NCBI RefSeq assembly: GCF_000169335.1
Contig: NZ_AAXW01000020.1
Coordinates: 1 to 64,000 of the forward strand
Direction of reading: 5' to 3'
Source: Crocosphaera chwakensis CCY0110
GTDB taxonomy: Bacteria > Cyanobacteriota > Cyanobacteriia > Cyanobacteriales > Microcystaceae
DNA: 64,000 nucleotides
A model generated the notes under the pieces. It saw only the letters and a program-made list of their open reading frames with translations, searched no databases and was not told where the DNA came from. The position numbers were made by a program, and so were the translations under genes. Of this stretch, positions 1 through 8,587 are shown piece after piece. Within the stretch, counting starts at the first letter, position 1; the number at the start of each line of letters is the position of its first letter.

Positions 1-1638
1 CAAATGACTAAATCAATTCTGATTGGTCGTCCGATTGCTAATACAGAAGTTTATATTTTAGATGCTCATTTAAACCCTGTACCTATTGGGGTAATAGGTG
101 AACTTTATATCGGAGGAGACGGATTAGCAAAAGAATATTTGAATCTTCCCGAATTAACTCAACAAAGTTTCATTAAAAATCCTTTTAATCCCCAAGAAAA
201 ATTATATAAAACTGGTGATTATGTTAGATACTTATCAGATGGAAATATTGAGTTTATAGAAAGAATAGACAACCAAGTAAAAATCAGAGGATTTAGAATA
301 GAATTAGGAGAGATAGAAGCCGTATTAAATCAACATAACTATGTCAAAGAAGCTAAAGTAGTTAGCAGAGAAAATCAAGATAATAATAAGCAGTTAGTTG
401 CCTATATTATCCCCAATTACAATCAACAATCTATCACAGAAATCAACGAGAAGATTCGTGAAGATTTAAAACAGCAATTACCTAATTATATGATTCCTGC
501 TGCTTTTATGCTGTTAGAGTCTTTTCCATTAACCCCTAACGGAAAAATTAATTATCGCGCTCTTCCTGAACCTGATTTTTCTACTTTTCAAAGTAATTAT
601 GTGGCTCCTAGAAACGCAACAGAGGAAATTATAGCTAACATTTGGAGACAAGTTCTTACCATCAAAAATATTAGCATTCACGACAATTTCTTTGAGCTAG
701 GAGGTCATTCTTTATTAGCAATTCGTTTATTAGCTAAAATAGAACAAGAATTTAACATTGATATTCCTTTATCTACCTTCTTACAAAATCCTACTATTTT
801 TGCCCTTATTAATTTAATTAATGAAACCAAAAATATTAGTATAGAATCCTCTGTTGTTCCTGTTCAAACCCAAGGAGAGAAAATCCCCTTATTTTTTGTT
901 AATTCTATAAGTTACGCTCAAAAATTTGCTTCCTATCTTGAAAAAGATCAGCCATTTTATATTCTCAATATTTTTGGAATAACAGAATTTTTGACCCCTA
1001 AACTAGAAAATTTAACCTTAGAAGATATTGCAACTAAATTCGTTGAAGATATGGAAAAAGCCTGTCCAAATAGTCTTTATCATCTAATTACTTACTGTGG
1101 AGATTTTTCTCTAACTTTAGAAATTATAAAACAATTACAAAGAAAAGGACATAAAATTCCTTTGCTTTTCTTGATTGATTCTTTCTGGGAACCTGAAGAT
1201 TTAGGCGTTTACTTACATGGGTATAATCTACGTGAATTTGGTCTTGGTTATTTCCTTGAAAAAGTTAAAAGTAAATTTCGTTATCAAAAAGAACAATTCA
1301 TTATTTTTCTAAAACAAACCCTATCTGAACTTTCTTCGGTGAATAAACAATCGTCACCTCGGTACATCAAAGATATTCAGCTACTCCGAGCTTTAAAAAC
1401 GGCTAGAAGTCAATATTATCCTCAACCATCTCAAGCCAAAGTAATTTTATTCTTATCTCAAGAATATCGCCTACTCCATACATCCAACTTAACAAACTTT
1501 TTTAAAGATAATATTGAAGTTCACGAAATCCCTGGATATCATCATACTTTATTTCAAGAGCCTTATATTCAGGTATTAGTTACAAAATTAAATTCTTATC
1601 TGGAAACTTATCCTTTAGACGAACAAAACTTAAAATAA
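1..1638 (+). CDS. Nonribosomal peptide synthetase, C-terminal end: adenylation (partial), carrier and thioesterase domains (5' partial)
   Basis: The reading frame is open to the first base, so this is the end of a longer NRPS; the ATG at base 4 is probably internal. Counting from that ATG, residues 1-190 are the end of an adenylation domain: YKTGD at about 68 (core A7), DNQVKIRGFRIELGE at about 89 (A8) and NGKINYRAL at about 180 (A10). A carrier domain follows, with phosphopantetheine Ser236 in ELGGHSL. From about 285 comes a type I thioesterase domain that would release the product. Where the family has GxSxG this protein has TYCGD, so the nucleophile would be Cys365; Asp392 and His513 (GYHH) fit the rest of the triad. 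The product is unknown because the specificity core lies upstream. Confidence 0.93.
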   Translation, partial: QMTKSILIGRPIANTEVYILDAHLNPVPIGVIGELYIGGDGLAKEYLNLPELTQQSFIKNPFNPQEKLYKTGDYVRYLSDGNIEFIERIDNQVKIRGFRIELGEIEAVLNQHNYVKEAKVVSRENQDNNKQLVAYIIPNYNQQSITEINEKIREDLKQQLPNYMIPAAFMLLESFPLTPNGKINYRALPEPDFSTFQSNYVAPRNATEEIIANIWRQVLTIKNISIHDNFFELGGHSLLAIRLLAKIEQEFNIDIPLSTFLQNPTIFALINLINETKNISIESSVVPVQTQGEKIPLFFVNSISYAQKFASYLEKDQPFYILNIFGITEFLTPKLENLTLEDIATKFVEDMEKACPNSLYHLITYCGDFSLTLEIIKQLQRKGHKIPLLFLIDSFWEPEDLGVYLHGYNLREFGLGYFLEKVKSKFRYQKEQFIIFLKQTLSELSSVNKQSSPRYIKDIQLLRALKTARSQYYPQPSQAKVILFLSQEYRLLHTSNLTNFFKDNIEVHEIPGYHHTLFQEPYIQVLVTKLNSYLETYPLDEQNLK

Positions 1639-1880
1639 TCTCCTTTTGAAAAAATCTCCACTTGAAAGGTTGTTTCGGATTCGTGAACGAGGATTAAGTA
1701 TATATGTACTAATTAAAGTTAAACGGAGATCGCCTTCTGTTTCTCCATACTTAAGGAGCGAATATGTCTAAAGAATGATTTAAACATCACTTATATGGAG
1801 AATAATAAAGTAACTTCTATAATTTTCCTGGATTTCAATTGCTGTCCCTAACATATATCATCAATCCCTAAGTAATCGCC

Positions 1881-2963
1881 ATGTCAATTATCCTTACTTA
1901 TCATCCTCGCTACATCATCCGTGCCAAATTATTATTGTGCAAAATAAATAGGAGTTTTAAGAAACTATGGGAACAAGATAATGGTGATTGGCATTGGCTC
2001 AAAGAAAAACCCGTACCCATTGCTAGTCTTAATCGAAGTATTTGGCGGTTGTCTGTTCCCACTTTTAGCTTTCACTTCATGTTGAGCTTATCGACGATCA
2101 TTGCCACCTTAGGACTACTAGCAAATAGTGCTGCGGTAATTATTGGAGCAATGATTATTGCTCCGTTAATGGGGCCTATTGTTGGCATGGCTTATTCTAC
2201 AGCGATGGGTAACCGTCGGTTGCTACGTCGTTCTAGTTTTACCGTAGTAAAAGGGATTTTCTTAACTATTGGCGTTGCTTGGCTAGTTACTTCAATTATT
2301 GGTTTAGATACTGTCGATACAGAGATTATGTCTCGCGTAAAGCCAACCTTGATTGATTTTGGAATTGCTATGGCAGCAGGAGCAGCAGGAGCTTTTACTA
2401 ATACCCGTCGTAGTATTTCTAGTGCTATCCCTGGAGTTGCGATCGCAGTCGCGTTAGTTCCGCCGTTAAGTGTTGTCGGTATTGGTTTGGCTCAAGGAGA
2501 GACAGATATTGCGCTTGGTGCGCTATTACTCTTTTTAACTAACCTGATTTGCATTGTCTTTTTTGGTAGTTTAGTCTTTCTGTTTCAATCCTATGGCAAT
2601 ATCGAACGAGCCAAAACAGGATTAGTAATGTCTACAGTAGTGATGTTCGTACTCGGCGTTCCTCTCAGTCTTTCAATGCGTGAGTTAATTATTAAAAAGA
2701 ATGTACGTCATCAAATTGAAGACTTTATTTTCTATGAAACTGAAATATTTACCAGAGAGGCGATTAATTCGACTATCAACTCTATTGCAGTAACTCCCAA
2801 ACATGGTTATCTTAAAGTAGATATTGAAGTGTCCGCTCCCCTTGGTTCAATTAAGCAAAAACAAGTTGAAGTAGTTCAAGATGCCTTAGCTAAAAAAATT
2901 GGTAAGGATATTTTCTTAAATGTCGAAGTTGTTCCTCTCCAACGTTTTACTGTGCCTAATTAA
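1881..2963 (+). CDS. DUF389 (TIGR00341 type) membrane protein
   Basis: Integral membrane protein of 360 residues with a soluble N-terminal arm, a central block of about six hydrophobic segments (roughly residues 60-270) and a soluble C-terminal domain. The stretch GAMIIAPLMGPIVG in the membrane block, and the later small-residue segments AMAAGAAGAF and AVALVPPLSVVGIG, are typical of the DUF389 family. No biochemical role is established for the family. It stands alone, 242 bp after the NRPS gene; I see no operon partner. The ATG start is the first in frame and lies shortly before the conserved region. Confidence 0.88.
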   Translation: MSIILTYHPRYIIRAKLLLCKINRSFKKLWEQDNGDWHWLKEKPVPIASLNRSIWRLSVPTFSFHFMLSLSTIIATLGLLANSAAVIIGAMIIAPLMGPIVGMAYSTAMGNRRLLRRSSFTVVKGIFLTIGVAWLVTSIIGLDTVDTEIMSRVKPTLIDFGIAMAAGAAGAFTNTRRSISSAIPGVAIAVALVPPLSVVGIGLAQGETDIALGALLLFLTNLICIVFFGSLVFLFQSYGNIERAKTGLVMSTVVMFVLGVPLSLSMRELIIKKNVRHQIEDFIFYETEIFTREAINSTINSIAVTPKHGYLKVDIEVSAPLGSIKQKQVEVVQDALAKKIGKDIFLNVEVVPLQRFTVPN

Positions 2964-3121
2964 TAATTAATGCTAGTTTTATATCTGAACTTTTCTAGTA
3001 TTTCCCAAATTACATCATCTGTCAAATAAAAGTTATCGACTATAGTTTAGTATAAGAATAACTATTTGACTTAGTTTTTCCCATCGAACTCACGTAAAGT
3101 TAAATAGAAGTAAACTTATTT

Positions 3122-3622
3122 TTAACTATAGTTTTTGAGCCACATTTCTGCTTGTTCTTTAATAATCCTATTAATATTATCTCTTGTTGCATCCGGCCAA
3201 TAATACTGAACATCACCATAGCTTAAATCATATTTAGCATTCCACAATAGATAAAAATCCATGATTTCTTTTAAATAATCCCAAGATAAATACAACTGTT
3301 CAATCTGTCTTAACATTCTTTCTTGGGATATTTTTCTAGTTAAAAATTCTTTTAAAATGACAGAAGTATAAGCAATAACAGCATCTTTTCCTGTTAACTC
3401 AGAAATATTAAAATCTTTGAGAGTTTTATTGACATAATCAGTGACTTCCCAACGATCATTCAAGTCAGTTAATCCTGCTAAAATACGCAGATTAGGACTA
3501 TCATAACCTAAAGTTAATAACTCTATACCCCACTCAACCATATCTTCTGTAGGAACTCCTAAAGTATTAAATACTTGCCCTTTAATAAACATACTATTTC
3601 TAAGAACTGGAATAATAGCCAT
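3122..3622 (-). CDS. Hypothetical protein, 166 aa
   Basis: I do not recognise a family. The product is soluble and rich in aromatic and acidic residues, with predicted-looking helices (for example around EFLTRKISQERMLRQIEQLY) and no signal peptide or membrane segment. It is divergent from pth, whose start lies 50 bp away, so the two share a short promoter region. The reading frame is uninterrupted, starts with ATG and has codon use like its neighbours, so it is probably a real gene. I assign no function. Confidence 0.62.
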   Translation of the reverse strand: MAIIPVLRNSMFIKGQVFNTLGVPTEDMVEWGIELLTLGYDSPNLRILAGLTDLNDRWEVTDYVNKTLKDFNISELTGKDAVIAYTSVILKEFLTRKISQERMLRQIEQLYLSWDYLKEIMDFYLLWNAKYDLSYGDVQYYWPDATRDNINRIIKEQAEMWLKNYS

Positions 3623-3672
3623 TTTAAGATAAAATAAAAATAAAAAGTAGAGAAAATATCTAGTCTAGCTAA

Positions 3673-4287
3673 ATGTCTCCAGCAAACTCTAACGAATTAA
3701 TTATCCCTCAATTAATTGTAGGATTAGGAAATCCTGAACCTAAATATGATAAAACCCGTCACAATATTGGTTTTGAAATGGTTGATCTTTTAGCTGAAAG
3801 TTGGGGACTCTCTTGGAAAGAAAACCGCCGTTTTCAAGGAATGATAGCAGAAGGAAACAGCAGAAATAATCAAAAAATCTATCTACTTAAACCTTTAACT
3901 TATATGAATCGTTCCGGTCAATCTGTCCGCGCGGTAACTGATTGGTATAAACTCGCATCAACGGATGTCTTAGTTATTTATGATGACATGGATTTATCCA
4001 TTGGTCGTATAAGAATGCGCTTATCAGGATCAGCCGGTGGTCATAATGGGATGAAATCTATTATTTCCCATTTGGGAGGGCAAGATTTTCCTCGTTTGCG
4101 GATCGGGATTGGTAAATCTAATCAATTAGATAATACGGTTTCCCATGTTTTAGGACGATTTGCCCCTGAAGAAAGAACAATTATTAATAAAACCTTTCCT
4201 TTAGTGGTTGATGCTATTGAAACAAGCCTAAAAGAAGGAATTGAAAAAGCAATGAGCCTATTTAATCGTAAAACGGTGACTCAATAG
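3673..4287 (+). CDS. pth: Peptidyl-tRNA hydrolase
   Basis: Releases tRNA from prematurely dropped peptidyl-tRNA, in the cytosol. The 204 residues match the family length (about 190-200). The hallmark residues are all visible: GLGNPEPKY near the start, the catalytic His in TRHNIGF, the substrate-binding Asn in TYMNRSG, the Asp of IYDDMDL and the Asn of GGHNGMKS. The first 11 residues (SPANSNELIIPQ) are an ordinary short N-terminal extension. The ycf65 (PSRP-3) gene follows 34 bp downstream on the same strand, so the two translation-related genes may be cotranscribed. Confidence 0.97.
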   Translation: MSPANSNELIIPQLIVGLGNPEPKYDKTRHNIGFEMVDLLAESWGLSWKENRRFQGMIAEGNSRNNQKIYLLKPLTYMNRSGQSVRAVTDWYKLASTDVLVIYDDMDLSIGRIRMRLSGSAGGHNGMKSIISHLGGQDFPRLRIGIGKSNQLDNTVSHVLGRFAPEERTIINKTFPLVVDAIETSLKEGIEKAMSLFNRKTVTQ

Positions 4288-4321
4288 GGTATAATAATGT
4301 GTTGTGTATTATTAAATATAG

Positions 4322-4660
4322 TTGTCGTTTATTCAACTGGAGGGGCAATTGGAGCCTAGATTTATTTTAAAAGTGCTATGGTTAGATGCCAATGTGGCGA
4401 TCGCTGTTGATCAAGTAGTAGGAAAGGGAACCAGTCCTTTAACCGCTTATTTTTTCTGGCCACGCAACGATGCTTGGCAACAATTAAAAGAAGAATTAGA
4501 AGCGAAACACTGGATTTTAGAAGCAGAAAGAATCGAAGTATTAAATAAAGCCACAGAAGTGATTAATTACTGGCAGGATCTGAAAAATCAAGGTAGAAGC
4601 ATTACGATGAAGGAAGCTCAAGGGAAGTTTCCAGAAGTTACTTTTAGCGGGAGTAATTAA
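4322..4660 (+). CDS. Ribosomal protein PSRP-3 / Ycf65 family
   Basis: Small-subunit ribosomal protein specific to cyanobacteria and plastids. The core from FILKVLWLDANVAIAVDQ through KGTSPLTAYFFWPRNDAW is the conserved heart of the family, and the 112-residue length fits. A stop codon (TAG, 4319-4321) lies directly before codon 4322, so the TTG at 4322 is the furthest upstream start possible; no ATG lies before the conserved core and no strong ribosome binding site is seen. Low initiation efficiency would be expected if TTG is used. The downstream neighbour is convergent. Confidence 0.9.
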   Translation: MSFIQLEGQLEPRFILKVLWLDANVAIAVDQVVGKGTSPLTAYFFWPRNDAWQQLKEELEAKHWILEAERIEVLNKATEVINYWQDLKNQGRSITMKEAQGKFPEVTFSGSN

Positions 4661-4738
4661 ATAAAGGCAGGAGACAGTAGGCAGAAGGTAGATGGTGTTA
4701 AGCGTATCTCACTTGTCAAGAGAAACACCATGATACAT

Positions 4739-6361
4739 TTATTTTCTGTTCCCTGTTCTCTCTCCCCCGTTTTCTGAGAAACGATAAACCCGATAATCAA
4801 GATTCGGGAAAATATTATCCATTGTCTCAACGCTGTCTAAGAAAGTAGCATTGATAGTTCCTAGTTGAAAATCATCATAAATTTGGTTAAACCGTAGAAG
4901 ATGGGTTTTTGTCCTTTCAACAGCATAGGGAACCATCGTACCCGTACGCATAATAAAAGCCCAATCAGAAGACTGTGCTAATAACAACTCTCGTGCAGCT
5001 TGATTTAAGGCCCTTTGTTCGAGTTCATCTGCTGGTTCTATGTTACTTAATTCAATCATCCGTTCCGTCGCTTCATGGAGATGAGGATAAATCCAAGTAT
5101 TAGCATCATTTAGCCAAAACTCATGAAACCCCTTATAACCCCAACTCGACTGAGATAGACGACATAACTGCTGAGTGGGGTTATAGCGTAAATAATCAGC
5201 CAAATGAACCATATCAAAGGTACTTTGGTCATACCAAGCCTTACGAAATAAATAATCAATAAACCAGGGGCCCTCATACCACCAATGGCCAAACAATTCA
5301 GCATCATAAGGAGCCACCACGATTGGAGAACGCTGCATCATGTTAGCTAAATGAGCAATTTGTTGCTCACGATTGTACATAAAATTTCCTGCGTGTTCGG
5401 CAGCCTTCTCCTTAGCCCAATAAGGGTCGTAAAAAGCTTTATCCTCCATATTGCCCTGAATATTAGTAATTTTGTGGTATTTAATCCCTGTATTTTTTCG
5501 TTGACCATTGGGCATAATATAGGGCTTAATGTAATCATAATCAGCTTCCCAACCCAAATCCTTATAAAATTCTCGATATTCAGGATCACTCGGATAGCCC
5601 ATTTTAGAAGACCAAACCTGACTAGATGACTCATGATCCCGACCAAAAGCAGCCACTCCTGCTTCGGTAAAGACAGGAGCATAGGTTCCATAACGAGGCC
5701 GAGGATGAGCGTATAAAACACCATGACCATCGATAATAAAATAACGTAAACCCGCTTGAGCCAGCATCGTTTCCAACCCCTCATAATAGGCACATTCGGG
5801 CAACCAGATGCCTTTAGGGGGGCGGCCAAAGGTTTCTTGATAATGGTCACAGGCTACTTTAATTTGTGACCAAACCGCTTGAGGATACATTTTCATCAAC
5901 GGGAGATAACCGTGAGTCGCCCCAGAGGTCATGATTTCAAGATTATTGCTTTCTAGGAATTGCTTAAAGCCAGAAATTAAATCTCCATTGTATTGTTCCC
6001 ATGTTTGGCGAATTTTAGTAAATTCTTGGTGATAAAATTCAGCCAAATAACGAATATGACCATTGTGTTGATTATTCTCAATTTCTTTAACAATTAGTTC
6101 TTCTAATTTACCCAGATGCTCCGCGTAGCGTTCTTGTAATAAAGGATCTCGCAACATTGACACCAGAGGAGGGGTTAAACTCATTGTGAGTTTAAAATCA
6201 ATACCATCCCGTTGTAGTCCTTCAAAAACTCGCAAGAGAGGAATATAAGTTTCTGTAATAGCTTCATACAGCCACTCTTCCTCTAGGACATAGTCCCGTT
6301 CAGGGTGTCGTACAAACGGTAAATGAGCATGAAGGACAAGGGCAACATAGCCAAGAGCCAT
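4739..6361 (-). CDS. Glycoside hydrolase family 57, 1,4-alpha-glucan branching enzyme type
   Basis: GH57 enzyme of about 540 residues, expected to form alpha-1,6 branches in glycogen in the cytosol. The N-terminal motif LHAHLPFVRHPE is the first conserved GH57 region. The nucleophile is the Glu in WLPECAYYEG and the acid/base is the Asp in APYDAELFGHWWYEGP; both surroundings are those of the branching-enzyme subgroup rather than amylopullulanase. I chose the ATG at 6361, directly before GYVALVLHAH, over the TTG four codons upstream. It is convergent with ycf65. The assignment to branching rather than another GH57 activity rests on motif similarity only. Confidence 0.88.
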   Translation of the reverse strand: MALGYVALVLHAHLPFVRHPERDYVLEEEWLYEAITETYIPLLRVFEGLQRDGIDFKLTMSLTPPLVSMLRDPLLQERYAEHLGKLEELIVKEIENNQHNGHIRYLAEFYHQEFTKIRQTWEQYNGDLISGFKQFLESNNLEIMTSGATHGYLPLMKMYPQAVWSQIKVACDHYQETFGRPPKGIWLPECAYYEGLETMLAQAGLRYFIIDGHGVLYAHPRPRYGTYAPVFTEAGVAAFGRDHESSSQVWSSKMGYPSDPEYREFYKDLGWEADYDYIKPYIMPNGQRKNTGIKYHKITNIQGNMEDKAFYDPYWAKEKAAEHAGNFMYNREQQIAHLANMMQRSPIVVAPYDAELFGHWWYEGPWFIDYLFRKAWYDQSTFDMVHLADYLRYNPTQQLCRLSQSSWGYKGFHEFWLNDANTWIYPHLHEATERMIELSNIEPADELEQRALNQAARELLLAQSSDWAFIMRTGTMVPYAVERTKTHLLRFNQIYDDFQLGTINATFLDSVETMDNIFPNLDYRVYRFSENGGERTGNRK

Positions 6362-6519
6362 AATCGTTTTCAACCATTACAGTAAAATTTTTACAATTAA
6401 GCTATAAGATTAAGTGTAGTTGATTTTATACTATCTTAAGAATCTAGAATAAAATAGATAGGAAAAATCTCTTATTCAAAGAACCTTCTTCATTTGTCAG
6501 TATATAGTATTGAGTCGCA

Positions 6520-7668
6520 GTGCTAGAACCCCCCAACCATCAAACAACCGCTAAAACTGATCAGGCTGCACCGATGTCGATTCAGTTACTGTTGTTTGTC
6601 GATGAGCGTCCCAGTTCCCATGAGTATATTCAACCCATCCGAGACTACGTTAAAACCGTCAGCCAAGATTGTTCTTGCCAGTTAGAAGTGATTGAAATTC
6701 ACGAACAACCCCATCTAGTGGAGCATTTTCGCCTAGTAGCTACTCCGGCCTTGGTTAAAGTCGTACCGGAACCGAGACAAACCCTAGCAGGAAGTAATCT
6801 TGTCAATCAACTGAAAAAATGGTGGCCAAAATGGCTATCATCCTTAGAAGAAAATCATGATGAGCCATTGGTAGAAAAATCCAACAATGTTGGTTATTCA
6901 GGGGAACTGATGCGTCTTTCTGATGAGATATTTCGTCTTAAGAAAGATAAAGAAAACTTACTTGAACAAATCAAGTTCAAAGATCAAGTTTTAGCGATGT
7001 TAGCCCATGATTTAAGAAGTCCTTTAACGGCTGCTTCTATTGCCGTAGAAACCCTAGAACTGGCGCAAAATCAAGCCCCTACTGAAAAAAAACAAAAATT
7101 AACAGTACAACTATTTCAACAAACCCGTAACCAATTTCGGGTGATGAATCGTCTGATTACAGATATCTTACAAGCATCCAAAAGCATGAATGCTCAACTA
7201 CAAGTCCACCACACAGAAGTTTTCTTACCTCGCTTATCCAAGGAGATCGTAGAACAATATAACGATTTATTAACAGAAAAATCCTTAAAATTAATCCAAG
7301 ATGTTCCCCAAGACGTACCCGGTGTCTATGCCGATGAAGAATTAATCCGTCAGGTGATTGTCAACTTGATCGATAATGCGATTAAATATACACCAGAAGG
7401 AGGAGAAATTACCCTATCGATTCTCCACCGCACCAGTCAAAAAGTACAAGTCAGTGTCTGTGATACAGGGCCTGGCATTCCTGAAGAAAAACAAGAGCGG
7501 ATTTTTGAAGGTCACTTCCGCTTGCAAAGGGATCAAGGGAAAGAAGGTTATGGATTAGGGTTATCCTTATGTCGTAAAATTGTTCGTGTCCACTATGGCC
7601 AAATTTGGGTTGATAGTGTACCAGAACAAGGTAGTTGTTTTCATTTTACATTGCCTGTTTATCGTTAA
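6520..7668 (+). CDS. sasA: Adaptive-response sensory kinase SasA (KaiC-interacting clock output kinase)
   Basis: Histidine kinase that reads the KaiC clock state and phosphorylates RpaA. The N-terminal 100 residues form a KaiB/thioredoxin-like domain (IQLLLFVDERPSSHEYIQPI onward), the KaiC-binding module that defines SasA. A linker and coiled coil lead to the HisKA domain with the phosphoacceptor in MLAHDLRSPLTAAS, then the ATPase domain with VNLIDNAIKYTPEGG (N box), DTGPGIPEE (G1) and GYGLGLSLC (G2). It has no transmembrane segment, as expected. The start used is GTG at 6520; an in-frame ATG 18 codons later, just before the KaiB-like domain, is an alternative. rpaB lies 12 kb away; rpaA is not in the window. 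Confidence 0.95.
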   Translation: MLEPPNHQTTAKTDQAAPMSIQLLLFVDERPSSHEYIQPIRDYVKTVSQDCSCQLEVIEIHEQPHLVEHFRLVATPALVKVVPEPRQTLAGSNLVNQLKKWWPKWLSSLEENHDEPLVEKSNNVGYSGELMRLSDEIFRLKKDKENLLEQIKFKDQVLAMLAHDLRSPLTAASIAVETLELAQNQAPTEKKQKLTVQLFQQTRNQFRVMNRLITDILQASKSMNAQLQVHHTEVFLPRLSKEIVEQYNDLLTEKSLKLIQDVPQDVPGVYADEELIRQVIVNLIDNAIKYTPEGGEITLSILHRTSQKVQVSVCDTGPGIPEEKQERIFEGHFRLQRDQGKEGYGLGLSLCRKIVRVHYGQIWVDSVPEQGSCFHFTLPVYR

Positions 7669-7756
7669 TGATAAACATGGGTAATCTCTTTATAGAGGTA
7701 TTTTAAATTTCTCCACTAACTAGAAACCACAAGAGTCGCTCAATCATTCAACCGAT

Positions 7757-8458
7757 ATGCGTAAAGCTTTAATTATCGTCAATGCTGAGGTCAAAGCTGA
7801 AGGGACCACTTATTTAGCTTCCCCTGCAACAGAAAAAATGGTTATGGCACTTGAAACAGCCATCTATGCTGATTCTCCCTCAACTCAGGTTGAAGTGATA
7901 GCAGCAGCCACGTTATGGTCAAGAAATGTCCAGCCCCCCAAAGGTGATACCAATACTATCTATTGTCCCCTGACCATAGAAATACCGACTTGGCTATCTT
8001 TTCCCGAACAAAAAATTTACCAAGATTGCAAAGATATCAAAAAATGCAGACAATGGGTAGAAAACACCTTAGGGTACAAAACCAGTATTGGAGATTCCTG
8101 GTTAGGGGATTTATGGTTACCCATTGCCGTGACTCCCGCAGAATTCATCTATGGAGAGATTATTGGAGAAGGGGCATTCCCCAATTCCTACGAACAACCG
8201 ATTACCTTAAATCAGTCCTTACGCCGTCCTCTTTATGAGTTAGCAGAAGGGTTACTAAAATCTCTAGATGCCCCTCCATCGTTGTACTTATTACAATTTC
8301 GTCTCAAAGGTCAACAGATTGTTTTTGACCGTTTATGGCCCTTTCCAGCAGCCCCTGCGATCGCTTCTCTGAACTATCCTTACCCTAATTTATTTGCTTG
8401 TTATTGGCATTGTTTGACCCATCAACCTCTTCCTAGTTTGACGGGAAGCTGTTCTTAA
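7757..8458 (+). CDS. Conserved hypothetical protein, 233 aa
   Basis: I do not recognise a named domain. The sequence is soluble with mixed alpha/beta character and no signal peptide. It begins with a hydrophobic strand (KALIIVNAEVK), and has tryptophan- and proline-rich patches (DSWLGDLWLPIAV; FDRLWPFPAAPAI) that look conserved rather than random. It lies 88 bp after sasA on the same strand, with no obvious terminator between them, so it could be cotranscribed with the clock kinase gene. The HIP1 octamer occurs inside the gene. Function is unknown. Confidence 0.65.
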   Translation: MRKALIIVNAEVKAEGTTYLASPATEKMVMALETAIYADSPSTQVEVIAAATLWSRNVQPPKGDTNTIYCPLTIEIPTWLSFPEQKIYQDCKDIKKCRQWVENTLGYKTSIGDSWLGDLWLPIAVTPAEFIYGEIIGEGAFPNSYEQPITLNQSLRRPLYELAEGLLKSLDAPPSLYLLQFRLKGQQIVFDRLWPFPAAPAIASLNYPYPNLFACYWHCLTHQPLPSLTGSCS

Positions 8459-8587
8459 TAGGCTAGGAACTAAGTATAATTAATTGTCAAGCGCAGTCTG
8501 GATAACTTCACCCATTTTGAACATTAAGTTGGTATTTCGTTATATTAAAACCGAAAATATACCGCTTGATTTTTCAAAGGTTATATC

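Noticed and set aside
5347..5850. Long minus-strand frame in a different phase inside the GH57 gene
   Set aside because: It lies wholly within a gene whose motifs are in the other phase, and its product shows no family pattern.
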